A DNA stretch of 64,000 nt from Rhipidocladum racemiflorum (taxonomy: Eukaryota > Streptophyta > Magnoliopsida > Poales > Poaceae), in NCBI GenBank assembly GCA_036346355.1, contig CM070592.1:31585467-31649466 (forward strand), read 5' to 3'. Of this stretch, positions 22,473-34,028 are shown piece after piece. The notes beneath the pieces were generated by a model. The model saw only the letters and a program-made list of their open reading frames with translations, did no database searches and was not told where the DNA came from. Within the stretch, counting starts at the first letter, position 1. Each line of letters opens with the position of its first letter. The position numbers and the translations under genes were made by a program.

Positions 22473-25400
22473 ATGAACCGGCAATGGATGTAAAATGCGG
22501 GCCGTCGCTCCAGAGAGTTCATTGATGGCGTGAAGGCATTTCTTGATGCCGCTGTTGCATTCTTGCCTCCAGATAGCTTTATATGTTGTCCGTGCGTAGA
22601 CTGCAAGAATGAGAAGGAGCACTCCCAACGCTTTCAGGTTATGACCCATTTGATCACGAGAGGTTTCATGCCAAACTACACCTATTGGACCAAGCATGGC
22701 GAAGTACAGGGGAGTAGCCAGAAAGATGATGAAGAAGATGGTGAAGAAGAAGAGGTATTCAACAGTATGGCAAACGTAACACAATATTGTTCTGTGGAAG
22801 ATACAGTAGGCGATCTTGGTGATGACGAGCTAGACCAGATGCTGCGTGACGGAGAGGGGGACTACACAGATGAAAGACAATTCGAGAAGTTTCAGCGCAT
22901 GGTAGAGGACCACAGGACACCTTTGTACCCAGACTGTGGGAAGGGCCACACAAAGCTCCGTACGACACTGAACTTAATGCAATGGAAGGCCAGAAATTGT
23001 ATGTCAGACAAGGGATTCAATGAATTGTTATCACTTATAAAAAATCTGCTTCCAGATGATAACACGCTGCCTGAATCTACATATGAAGCCAAGCAAGTCA
23101 TCTGTCCTTTGGGATTAGAAGTACAGAAGGTACACGCATGTCGTAACGATTGTATTCTATATCGCAATGACTATGTGGATTTGGATGCTTATCTAGTGTG
23201 TACAGATTCACGTTACAAGACGAAGCGTGAAGACCCAGGTGAAATAGATGGGGAGTGTAAGAAGAAGAGATCTCCCGCTAAGGCGGTGTGGTATTTCCCT
23301 ATGATCCCCCAATTAAAGCGTCTTTTTGCTAACAAAACACATGCTCAGATGGTGCGTTGGCACAAAGAAGAGCGTAAGGATGATGGGATGCTTAGGCACC
23401 CCGCTGATGGGTCCCAGTGGAGGAAAGTCGATCGAACATTCCCAAACTTTGCAAATGAGGTGAGAAACATAAGGTTTGGGTTGAGTACCGATGGTATGAA
23501 TCCTTTTGGCGACCTGAGCAGTGGCCATAGCACCTGGCCTGTTACACTATGTATCTATAATATTCCTCCTTGGCTGTGCATGAAGCGGAAATATATCATG
23601 ATGCCATTGTTGATCCAAGGGCCGAAGCAACCTGAAAACGACATCGATGTCTATCTAAAACCATTAATAGAAGATCTTGTAAAGTTGTGCGAGGATGGTG
23701 TACGGGTATGGGATGAGTACAAGAGGGAGTATTTCACCCTACATGCACTGTTGTTCGTAACAATCAACGACTGGCCCGCGTTCGGTAACCTATTTTGGAA
23801 TACTACCAAAGGATATAAAGCATGCTTGCAATGCTTAGATGAAACCGACAACTTGTACCTGAAAAACTCTCGAAAGATTGTGTACATGGACCATCATAGG
23901 TTTCTTGTAAAGAGGCACCCATTGCGGAAAAAAGGAAGGTATTTTGATGGGAAAGCAGACCATCGTGATAAGCCTGAGCATCGTAGTAGGCCACGTGTGT
24001 TTGCCATGGTAAAAGATCTTGAAATAGTGTTTGGAAAGGGTCCTGGAAGCAAACTTGTCCTGAACGGGGAAGGTCAGGCACCAAACTGGAAGAAGAGATC
24101 AATATTTTGGGACTTGCCATATTGGGAAGTTTTGGAGATCCGTCACCCACTTGACTTCATGCACATCACGAAGAATGTTTGCTTGAACCTGCTAGGATAC
24201 TTGGATATGTAGGGCAAATCGAAAGATACACTACAAGCTCGGAAGGACCTACAAGTTTTGCAACTGAGGGATCGTCTACATCCAGAAAAGAGAGAGAAAG
24301 GACATTACCTAAATCTCGCGAGCTACACTCTAAGCAAAGAAGAGAAAAAAAAAGCATGATAGAGTGCTTGAACAGTGTGAAGGTCCCTTCAGGATACTTG
24401 TCAAATGTGAAGAGACTCATAAACATGAAAGAGAATAAATTTGTACACCTGAGAGCTCATGACTGTCTTGTATTGATGACACAGTTGCTCCCAGTGGCTG
24501 TGAGAGGTAGTTTGCCAGAGTGGGTCCGGGTGACAATCATAAAGCTGTGTACCTTTTTCTATGCGGTTTCGCATAAGATCATCGATCCACATAAGCTAAG
24601 TAAGCTACAAGATGACGTGGTACAGAGTGTGGTCAGCCTTGAGATGATCTTTACTCCTGCATTCTTTGATATTATGATTCATCTCACTGTTCACATTGTC
24701 AAAGAGATAGGTATTCTCGGGCCCGTGTTTCTGCACAACATGTTTCCTTTCGAGAGGTACATGAAAGTCCTAAAGAAGTATGTCCGTAACCGTTCACGTC
24801 CCGAAGGATGCATTGCGGAGGGTTATGGGACCGAGGAGGTGGTTGATTTTTGTTTGGATTACATAGAAGATCTACATCCCATTGGCGTCCCTATATCACG
24901 CCATGAGGGGAGACTACGGGTAAAAGGGACACCAGGACGGAAAACAATTGCATGCAATGATCTCCTAACTTTTAAGCAAGCACATTTCACTGTTCTAAAA
25001 CAATCAACCCTAGTGGCCCCATACGTCCTTAAGCATAAGAGTATTCTACGCTGCGAATTCCCAAGGAGGTCCGAGGATTGGATCACAGTGAGGCTCATGG
25101 ATACTTTCGGCGCTTGGTTACAAAACTACATCATTGTCAACGGGTCAGAAAATGAACAGTTGCAGTGCTTAGCTCGGATGTCATCTAGTGAAATCGTCAC
25201 ATTTCAGGGCTATGAGATAAATGGTTACACCTTCTACACAAAATGGCAGGATACCAAGAGCACCAACCAGAATAGCGGTGTCCGTATAGACGCCACTGAC
25301 AACAAAGGCAATGTGGACACATATTATGGTTACATAGAAGATATATGGGAGCTCGACAATGGACCATTGAAGGTCCCTCTGTTTAAGTGCCAGTGGGTCA

Positions 25401-25783
25401 AACTGACTTCAAGCGGCGTGAAGATCGACAAATACGGCATGACAACCGTCGACCTGACAGAAGTTGGCTATAGGCGCGAATCATTCATCCTTGCCAACGA
25501 TATGAGACAAGTCTTCTACATAATGGACATGTCAAGCAAACCAAAGAGGCACAGGGAGAAGCAAAATGATTGCAGTAGTAAGCCAAAACGACACGTGGTT
25601 CTCCATGGCAAACGAAGGATTGTTGGTGTTGAGGACGTCACAGACGAGGAAGAGTATAATCAGTTCAATGAGCTCCCTCCCTTTGTGGTAGATGTCGACA
25701 TAAGTGTCCTAAATGTAATAGAAGTCGATGCTCCTTACGTACGTCGCGATCACTCCGAAGGAACACTTGTAAAGACAAAGTGA
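22473..25783 (+). pseudogene. CACTA TNP2-type transposase, broken
   Basis: ATG at 22473 (MNRQWM) is followed by TAA at 22491, after which the same frame stays open to 24212. Domains in order: transposase-associated N-terminal domain (RRSREFIDGVKAFL, then CPCVDCKN), TNP2/Transposase_21 core (ADGSQWRKVDRTFPNFA, RFGLSTDGMNPFG, ITKNVCLNLLGYLDM), DUF4218 (SHDCLVLM-like RAHDCLVLMTQLLPVAVRG, FPFERYMKVLKKYVRNRSRPEG) and DUF4216 (YEINGYTFYTKWQDTKSTNQ, YYGYIEDIWELD). The core ends at TAG 24210-24212 in a normally conserved stretch. A shift at an A-run near 24342-24353 moves the frame to the one ending at 25783. It is the catalytic RNase H-fold transposase of the element. Two stops and one frameshift make it non-functional as read. 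Confidence 0.9.
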
Positions 25784-25794
25784 TCATTAATTTA

Positions 25795-25965
25795 TGTGAT
25801 TAAATAATTTTTGAATGGACTTACTAATTTTTGGATGCACTAACTATTTTTATTGCACACACTAATTTTTGAATGCATTAAATAATGTTTGAAAGGAATA
25901 AATAATTTTGGAATGCATTAAACAATTTTTGAAGGGATTAAATAATTTTGGAATGCATTAAAAAA
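25795..25965. repeat. AT-rich short tandem repeat after transposase
   Basis: Diverged copies of TTAAATAATTTTTGAATGCA with a roughly 30-bp period just after the transposase stop, probably in the 3' untranslated region. Confidence 0.6.
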
Positions 25966-26122
25966 AGAGGAAAGGAAAGAAAAAAGAAATAACAGAGGGT
26001 GCGAGCGTGACTCAAACCCGCGAAGCCGCAGGTGAGTCCACGCTCGAGCGCCACTCGCTAGCCGGGGGGAGGAAGATTTATGTCGAGCATGAACGGTGTC
26101 AAACCTTTTTGACTCCTAAGTA

Positions 26123-26370
26123 TCTACAAGCGGTTGGTATTACAAACCGCTTGTAGAGGTCCCTCCATTGCTGCGGTGAAGGGGTTCCTACAAGCGGTTT
26201 GTATTACGAACCGCTTGTAGAGGTCCCCCCCTCGCTGCGGTGAAGGGGTTTATACAAACGGTTTCTTTTACGAACCGCTTGTAGAGGTGTGTTCTACACG
26301 CGGTTTCTATTACGAACCGCTTGTAGATAGGTTTCTACAAGCGGTTTGTATTACGAACTGCTTGTACAGG
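26123..26370. promoter_or_regulatory. Internal array of hairpins made of CACTA terminal motif
   Basis: Five inverted pairs of the form ACAAGCGGTTTGTATTACG / AACCGCTTGTA in about 250 bp, using the same 9-10 base motif as the element's ends. They lie immediately upstream of a TATA box and the second gene. Two have the spacer GCTGCGGTGAAGGGGTT between them. Placement suggests binding sites for the element's regulatory protein at its own promoter. Confidence 0.75.
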
Positions 26371-26376
26371 TGCACT

Positions 26377-26384
26377 TATAAATA
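26377..26384 (+). promoter_or_regulatory. TATA box of second CACTA gene
   Basis: TATAAATA, about 30 bp upstream of CATCACAGACTC, a plausible start site, and directly after the hairpin array. Confidence 0.65.
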
Positions 26385-26635
26385 GCTGTTTTCTCCCCGC
26401 GCATCACAGACTCAGCTCGAAAATTTTTTAAGTCCCCGCGCCATTGCCGTCGACCGCCACCTTCAACGCCGTCGCCTGTGACCTCACCGTCGACTCCTCC
26501 GCCACCGCACCGTCGTCTGCGACCTCGCCGTCGCCTCCTCCGCCACCCGAAGGCCCTAGGTTAGCCTGTTCCTATGCTAACACCCCTCTTTTTCTCGCTG
26601 CCCACAGCGTGTTCGACAAAATGCCCACAAGATAA

Positions 26636-27170
26636 ATGCATTGATATACATTGATATATATTGATATAGATTGATATATATTGATACATTGATATGCTTA
26701 CTAATTTATACATTATATACATTGATATGTTTATACATATATACTGATACATTAATATGCTTACTAATTTATACATTTATATACATTGATATGTTTATAC
26801 ATATATATTGATATACATTGATATATATTGATATTCTTTGATATAGATTGATATATATTGATACATTTATATGCTTACTAATTTATACATTTATATACAT
26901 TGATATGTTTATACATATATATTGATACATTGATATGCTTACTAATTTATACATTTATATACATTGATATGTTTATACATATATATTGATATACATTGAT
27001 ATATATTGATATTCTTTGATATAGATTGATATATATATATTGATATATTGATATGCTTACTAATTTATACATTTATATACATTGATATGTTTATACATAT
27101 ATATTGATATACATTGATATATATTGATATACATTGATATATTTATACATATATATACATTCATATACGT
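26636..27170. repeat. AT-rich minisatellite in leader/intron
   Basis: Built from ATTGATATA(C/T) words with a higher-order unit around TGCTTACTAATTTATACATT that recurs about five times. It ends just before TTAG|ATAGATGGCG, so it may be a leader intron of the downstream gene. It also encodes nothing credible. Confidence 0.75.
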
Positions 27171-27202
27171 ACTAATTAAACAATTTTTCCATAATTAGAT
27201 AG

Positions 27203-30200
27203 ATGGCGACATCAGGGCGTGATGCTCCTAATTTCGAGATGGAAGAACAGTTTTTGCTAGACGTGATCGCTGCCGGTGGATCCGGTGATGCCAACGTTGT
27301 CGACACCGCAGCTAGTGGATCCGGTGATGCCGTGGACGATGAGGGAAGCGAGGTAATGCCACGAGAATTCGGACAAACCCTTTAATCGTATTTAATCAAT
27401 TAATATAAATGGCTCTGACATGAAAAATTCACATCTCTGTCCATTTTCAGCCCGGTACATTGAGCACCCAAACCATGCGAGGAGCTAACAAGAAGCCTGC
27501 TACAAAGTTTGTTTTCACCAACGTCGACAATGATGGGAAGCCAATTGCCCCTCTTTCTGCAGTAGGCCCGTTTAACAACGCATATGGTTTCCACGTTAGG
27601 GATCATGTCCCAGTTAGCATCAAGAAATGGCCTGAAGTTCCGCAAGCAACCAAGGAGCTCCTTTGGAAAGATATCAAGGAGAACTTCAATTTTCCTGAAG
27701 GATACGAGAACAAGGTTAAGAGATACACTTTGAAGAAAATGGCAACCCAATTTCAGTCGTGGAAAGTTCACCTGAACAACAAGTATGTCAAGAAGGGAGA
27801 AAGGCCAGACTTCAACCAACATCCCAAGCTGGCGGATCACTGGGATGCATTTGAAGAATACAAATTGTCAGAGGAAGGACATGCCGCGAGCGCGCAGAAT
27901 AAGATCAACGCAGGGAAGAAGAAATACCACCACCATCTTGGCACCGGTGGTTATGTCAAGGCTGTACCTAAATGGGAGAAGCGGGAGGAAGAACTAATGG
28001 CCAAGAATATCACGCCTGCTACTGCTGATTGGGAATTCCGCCCGCGGAATTGGTTCATGGCTCACTGAGGGGCCCTTGCAGAGGACAGTAGCTTGTTGAT
28101 GGCACCGGGAGCGGAGGATATTGGAAATAGAATTGTCCAAGCTGTCGACATGTCTCGCTCCTGTTCCTTAGTAAAAGATAGGGAGAATGACGAGCTCACA
28201 CATGCACTTCAAAACACTGAGCACCCAAGACGGACAAGAGGAATGGGATCGTCCGTTCCATGGAAGTACGGTTTCTCCAAAGATGCCGATACGTACAGGA
28301 GACGGTCAAGAAGCAAAAGAAGAGAGGCATACAGATACAACTTACTGGAAAGGGAGCTCATAGCAACTCAGCAAAGCAGTGGAGAGATTGTTGAGCAAAA
28401 GCTACAGGCGGCACTCGATAAACTTCAGGGAGCCAAAACAACCAATACACAGGCTGACAGCGTCACTAGCCCGCCCACCTCCGCGCGACGGAGTAGCTGC
28501 GTGTCCAACGCCGCCACACTTTCAACTCACATGGTACCGGTGCCAGACCGCCACACTTTCAACTCACATGGTCCAGCGTCACATAGGACAGTACGCAGTG
28601 GACAGCATCAAAGTTCGCCGGGAGTGTGAGCTACACGTTCAGGCGCATAACCTCTCCACCAAGGTGGCTTATGGCATGGCATACCCGGTGGAGCCGGGCC
28701 AACTTTTCCAGTGCAAAGAGATACCGTTAGGTTACTCGAAGGTCACGGTGGAGGAGGTGTCGAGCGGCTATGAAGATCTTTTGCTTGAGATTGATGGAGG
28801 GGACGACATCACCAAGCTTGGACAGGCCCTCCACGGAATCATCCTCTGGCGAAAAAGGTACATCATATTTCCAAAGACCGTGGAGGTGACCTCTCCACCA
28901 ATAGAAATCGAACAATTGGAGGTGACCTCTCCGCAACAACAAATCACGCCTCCTCCTACATCACCTCAACCTCCTGCCCAAGAAAGCCCAGCTCCACAAT
29001 CTCCTCCAAGGAAGAAACTCCAAGTACGAAGGGGCAGTACTGCGATGCTACCCCCTACCAAGAAGGCCCAGTCTAGCCGGCCAACACAGTCGTCAAAGGA
29101 ACCTTCGAAAGGAAATTGACGGCTGAGGAGACACAACAAACAGTTCGAAAGGAAATTGAGACACACTTCGCATCAAAGATTCCACCTCCCAAGGCGCAAA
29201 TTGATCCGAAAGCTGCAACCCACTTTGAGACATGCCGTGCAGCACCTCTTCCTGCCTCGACTAACTACGAACGCACAATAGCGAAGTCTACATTGAAAGG
29301 GAAACGAGCTAAGGCGGCGGCGGCACGTAAGAAGACAGCACAAGATCAACAGCTAGAGGAATTCTTGAGAGAGTCGGGGCTGTCTTACGCTGCAGCTGTG
29401 GGAGAATCAGATAACTTCCAATGGCAGAGGTCAGGTGGCCATATGAGCTGGGCCGGGAGTTGGTTGCACCGGAAAAGATAAAGGATCTGCCAACCAAGAT
29501 GCGACAATTTCATGAATGGTACATGGGACAGTCCGCTGAAGGAAGAACAATGTTCCCCGTCCATATAAAAGAGATAGATTTCTATCGTGGGGATCAACTC
29601 ATATGGATGGAATTCGAGGACTTGTACCAATTTTACCATCGAGACGCCGTCAACGTGTCTCTAATGAGCTGCTGGTGTCTGTAAATACTTCCAGCTAATC
29701 ATTGAGTTTACCATATATATGTGTTAATTTCGCCATAGTTCAAGCTGCAAAATCTAATAACTCATCCCCTTTGTATGTAAAATGGAGATACAACGATGTA
29801 GAAGAGAGACTATCTTCGACATCGGCTTCATCGATCCATTAATTGTCAACGAGACTACATGTAAAGGCAGCCCAAAAGAAATTGAAGAATGCATTCTGAA
29901 AGCTCTTTCAGAACAGTACTACAAAGCGCACATACTTCTGCCCTTCAACTTCATGTACGTATATATACATGTCATCACACAACCTCTCATTTATCCTTTT
30001 TCAAGACATTCATAATATGACTAATTACATATATGTTGCAATACATATATATGAATAGGTTTCACGGGATCCTACTTATTATCAATGTCGATAGTGCGAA
30101 GATCATTGTGCAAGACTCAAAAAGAAAACCACAGCAAGATTTTCAGTTTGTCATTGATATTCTAAACCGGTAATATTGAGATGCCAACCTACATATATTT

Positions 30201-30802
30201 GAGTACTTCGAATACTCATAATTACTATTCATATAATAACGCATGATAGGGCATTCGCCATGTTCCGAACGAAGCATAGAGGAAAGAGTTCTAGGAATGA
30301 ATTCACAGTGCAATTGAGCACTCGAGTACGTACTACAAAATATCAATTAAAGAATATATATCGCATAAAAATTTATCTTCTCAATAATTAATTGCATTCT
30401 TTTCAAATATATCACTCCAGATTCTACAGCAATCGGCCGAAAACAACTTATGTGGCTATGATGTGTGCCTCTACATGCAAAATCTTACCCACAGCGATAT
30501 GCGACGACTGGACAATGAGGTGTGTGTGTGTGAACAAATTTCTTAATACACTTATACTTCACGTATTCAAAGATTTATTTCTTTCTTTCTTATCGTAGCC
30601 CGACATCGATGAGAAAGGCGTGATCCCTTCGCATCGGGTTGAAGCAGTCCAAGAACAACTTATTGGCTTCATTGTCGATGAGATTATAACCCCCAGAGGC
30701 GAGTTCTACGCAAAGGAATGGAGAGATTATCCTTCAATAAGGACAGGTGAACTTACGGAATATTCGTCTATGGACGCAAAGAGTGATGCACGCAAGAAAT
30801 GA
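27203..30802 (+). pseudogene. CACTA second gene: Ptta/En-Spm domain plus Ulp1-like protease
   Basis: Exon 1 is 27203-27352 (MATSGRDAPNFEMEEQ). GT at 27353 and AG at 27450 fit an intron. Exon 2 carries the plant transposase Ptta/En/Spm domain (NFPEGYENKVKRYTLKKMAT, KYHHHLGTGGYVKAVPKWEK). It meets TGA at 28066, after which the frame stays open. A 37-bp duplication at 28511-28584 then shifts the frame into a DUF8039-like region (KVAYGMAYPVEPGQLF, LGQALHGIILWRKRYI) and a Pro-rich linker. The C-terminal part resembles Ulp1/C48 cysteine proteases: FHGILLIINVD, VQDSKRKPQQDFQ and QQSAENNLCGYDVC carry the His, Asp, Gln and Cys positions. It spans exons joined by good GT-AG introns (for example 29955-30058) and stops at 30802. 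It is probably the element's DNA-binding/regulatory protein. The protease role is unproven. Confidence 0.82.
29421..30802 (+). other. Ulp1/C48-like cysteine protease region of second CACTA gene
   Basis: Begins in the frame MAEVRWPYELGRELVAPEK and runs through LYQFYHRDAVNVSLMSCWCL to a donor GT at 29681. The next coding piece starts at 29782 (MEIQRCRRETIFDIGFIDP), but the bases before it lack a normal AG, so the acceptor may be mutated. Later introns are regular: 29955-30058, about 30171-30248, then donors before GTACGT (about 30326) and GTGTGT (about 30519). The catalytic-type positions (H in FHGIL, D in VQDS, Q in QQSA, C in NLCGY) are all kept. Confidence 0.75.
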
Positions 30803-31054
30803 TCTCAAGATCACCACCTTTGTACTCTTCGAAAGTTGTAAAACGTTCGCTTATGCTCATCATTTCATGTATTGTAAAAGTTGTGTGTATATATGCATTT
30901 AATTTGTAAATACATTATAAGTTCATACTATTTGTGCAAACAAACTAATGGTTTTCTCAATTATAATATATATTTAATTATGCAGAAATAAACTTGTAGT
31001 TGTATTTAATTTCATTGCCAAAATTCATATTGAAAAGCCTAGCTCAAAAGGTGA

Positions 31055-31368
31055 CTCCACAAGCGGTTTGTAACAACAACCGCTTGTGGAGAGAGCACAC
31101 GTGGCGTCTCTCGCCACCAAAAATGGAATATAGCTCAGGGGCTCTACAAGCGGTTGGTAACACCAACCGTTTGTAATTTGCCTCCACGTGGCTGCTCCAC
31201 TGCGCTTCCTGGACGCCTTCCGAACCGCTTGTGGTGTCGCACCACAAGCGGTTCGTGGAACCGCAAGTGATACCCTCTGGGTATCACTCTCGGTTGCGTA
31301 CAAGCGGTTCGATAACCGCTTGTGAAAGCGCTTACGAACCGCTTGTGTTGCACTATTCCCTGGTAGTG
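31055..31368. repeat. CACTA right subterminal repeats and TIR
   Basis: ACAAGCGGTT/AACCGCTTGT in both orientations about ten times, ending in TGGTAGTG at 31368, the inverted CACTACCA end. Confidence 0.88.
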
Positions 31369-31439
31369 TAGTGAACTGTCCGTCTTTTCCTCATCAGCTT
31401 AAGCTTTAGGGTGAACTGGTTGGTGCATGCAACTCAATA
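31369..31439 (+). repeat. TRIM LTR 3, right part
   Basis: Continues LTR 3 (left part 21231-21244) after the CACTA element and ends GCATGCAACTCAATA at 31439. It is the only TRIM LTR without an insertion at the GCAT site. The target duplication GTCTC follows. Confidence 0.8.
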
Positions 31440-32300
31440 GTCTCTTTGTTGTTTAAGGCACTGAACGCCGTTGTACGATTTTCTATTTCTTTTTTTTTCT
31501 CGCTAAATATTAATATTAACTATCCTACAAGGGAAGGAATTCCGCCCGTTCGCCCGTGCCATGTCGGCCCTTTCCGCTGTGGAGGCCTCGTTGCTCGTTG
31601 CGTGTTTCGTGTTCGCGCTGGCGCGGGGAAGCCCACGTCGTGCCCCCTCCTGGGCCCACGCTGTGCGCACGGGGGAGCCTGGGTGTCTCGCCCGGGTGCT
31701 GCCCGCGGCCCGAGAATCGTCCCTGCCGTCTTCCGCTCGGTGACGCCGTTGGCCTCCTCGTTGTGTCCGCCTGCTTCGATCGAATCACCATCGGGCGCGT
31801 GCCCGCGTGCCGTCGCCTCCTCGTTAGGTCTTTACCGGCGTCGATTCTTCTCGTCCTGTGCGGCCTGCCCGATAAAGGGTCATGCTTTTGAGCTCTGTTG
31901 GCTCTCTCCGTCGCCACCATTGCCTACGCATACGCATTACGCCTGCTGTCGCGTTCGTTCCCCATCGCTCTCTCCGCCCTGCTGTCGCGCTCGTTCCCCA
32001 TCGCTCTCTCCGCTGCCCTGGTCCTTTCTCATCGCTCTCTCCGCCGCCCTGGTTGTCTGGCCGTTGTTCTTCTCGTCGGCCGCAGCCAGTTCTCGACGAG
32101 AAATGCCATGGACGCCTCCTGACGCTAGGTATAGGTTTCGATTGCCCTCCTGTCTTACATTGTTGGTTCCTCCTTGTGTAGAACTCTAATCCTAACCTGT
32201 ATAGCCCTTCGGTTCTGACTATTTGTTTGCCTTTTGTTTTGTATCTTGATCGTGTTGCGGTTTGGATTTCGGCATCTGGCAACATGGCGATGCTTCATGG

Positions 32301-32602
32301 GAAATCCTGCTCTTCCGTTAAAAAGATTTCCCTCTGCCCTTGTGAGAATCTATTTCCAATTTGTAGTTAATTGATGGCACAAGCTCCACGAAACTTGGGT
32401 TCTTGAATTTTTCTCTCCATTTCCCTCAAGTTTTTGGTGAGCCAAGATCTCATCATCAGGCCTGGAATCCTGCTATTCCGATAAGAAGATTTCCCTCTGA
32501 CCTTATGAGAATTCATTTCCAATTTGTAGTTAATCGATTGCGCAGGCTCCACTAAACTTGAGTCCTTCAAATTTTTTCTCCATTCCCCCCAGTTCTTGGT
32601 TT
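32301..32602. repeat. 162-bp tandem duplication, diverged
   Basis: GAAATCCTGCTCTTCCGTTA from about 32301 through about 32440 recurs at about 32463-32602 (GGAATCCTGCTATTCCGATA...). Identity is roughly 80-85% by eye. Non-coding. Confidence 0.8.
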
Positions 32603-34028
32603 GATTAAAATTGTTGCTTGTGCCTTCTGAGCTTATCGTAAGGCTATTATTAAAGGCCATGCTTGCAAATGGAAACGACAAATTTCTTATTGATGGATTT
32701 CCATGACATGAAAAGAATTGCCAAGCGTATGAGAGTGTTGTAAGACTACTTAACATTAAGCTTGAGTTTATGCTATTCATTGCCTGCACAAGGGAAGAGA
32801 TGGAGCGACGCGCGCGTTCTAAATTGAAAACAGGTTTTGTGCTTATGATTGTTTAGGACCAGCTACTTGTCACATCTGATTAATTTTGGTAGTCAATTTG
32901 GTGGTCTGCAGGGAAGAGATGATGACAGCATGAATACCATAAGGAGCCAGTTTGAAGTTTTTCAGCAGTCAATGATGCCGGTAATTCAGTATTGAGAAAA
33001 TGGGGAAGCATTGAAGGGTAATTTAGAGTACTCTGAATTTAAGTCCAACATGTGATCTACTAAAATTATGGTTCCATTCAGATAATAGAATAAATTAAGA
33101 ACTATGGATAATAAATTTGGACTGGAGTTTATTCATAGCTTAGTTTTTATTTTACATCATTGCAACGGTACGAATCTGGACTTTTTTTTTCTCTATACGT
33201 CTAGCTCCACACATGGATTGTGCTTACAGTTCCTTCCTTGATGATTAGTACATTGCACACAGCAGGATTTCATGCTTTGTTTAAGCACTTTAAATTACAC
33301 TTGAACTTTCCAATAGGAAGTAATGTATCTCACACGTAGTTCCCTCCCTATACTATGAAGGATTTGCTACGCAAGATACTATAGTAAGAATTGCTTTTGT
33401 TCAGGTGTAATAAATTGTAGCCGGTTGTGCCCCTCTTCAGGTTGATGGTGCCATGCCACCAGACGCGATGTTCGAAGATGTAAAAGTCATTTTCGCTCGG
33501 TTGAACACTTAGGTAACGATTCATGTTTCGTGTTGAGTACCTACTTTGAAGGATATCATCCAATTGATGCAGATTACTTCATTCATTATCGAGGCTGCTG
33601 CTTGGTGCTATATGCTTACAATTATTGTACTATAGACAAGAGTTTACATCTGCGAGTTTAGATAGTGCATCCGGTTTATGCTAATATACCGAATGGTTGG
33701 GGAAGCTGTTATACTCAATTTTGTGCTTTCTGTGAGCTAATATATCGAAGGATCTTTTTCCTCAATGAAACTTGTTGGGTGGTGGCCCAAAGATTTTTTC
33801 TGTTCAGAATTTTTTTTTATCTGGCCTAACTTCTGTGTTTTTCTTTTGTAGTTCATTATTTTACTTGGACTACAGTGATATAATATGGCAGGTTTGCAGC
33901 ATTTTTCTCTATAATCATATTCAGTGATCTCTTTTATATGTTGAACATATGTTTTTTGATACATCTATCCTATCCTTATTTAGGTACCATTGTATTTTTT
34001 TTATGTTTACCGAAATTTATTTGTGCAG

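Larger units (their letters stand above)
21245..31368 (+). mobile_element. CACTA (En/Spm) DNA transposon, 10.1 kb
   Basis: Left end CACTACTATAGAACTAGG and right end (inverted) CACTACCAGGGAATAGTG. The flanking 3-bp target site is AAG on the left and TAG on the right, and the split TRIM LTR rejoins across it. Both ends hold many copies of ACAAGCGGTT in both orientations, the subterminal transposase-binding type of repeat. Two genes follow on the plus strand: a TNP2-type transposase and a composite TNP1/Ulp1-like gene. Both carry disabling changes, so this copy is probably non-autonomous. Confidence 0.93.
19915..31439 (+). mobile_element. Tandem TRIM array (LTR-int-LTR-int-LTR)
   Basis: Three copies of an approximately 80-bp LTR beginning TGTTGAAGT and ending CAACTCAATA-like. 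They are separated by two internal units of about 120 bp that start with the tRNA-Met primer site TGGTATCAGAGCC and end with the polypurine tract TGAGGGGGAG. The whole array is flanked by one perfect target duplication GTCTC (19910-19914 and 31440-31444), so it inserted as a unit. No protein is encoded. Two LTRs carry roughly 450-bp insertions and the third is split by the CACTA element. Confidence 0.85.

Noticed and set aside
26444..26635. 63-codon frame upstream of the second CACTA gene
   Set aside because: Lies between the TATA box and the main ATG and is Ser/Pro/Ala-rich. More likely leader sequence than a protein. It could be an upstream ORF, but there is no supporting evidence.
31446..32189. 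247-codon plus-strand frame with a hydrophobic front, possible host gene
   Set aside because: GC-rich, open in three plus frames and on the minus strand, with tandem CTGTCGCGYTCGTTCCCCAT words. No recognisable domain, and it lies inside a Helitron candidate.
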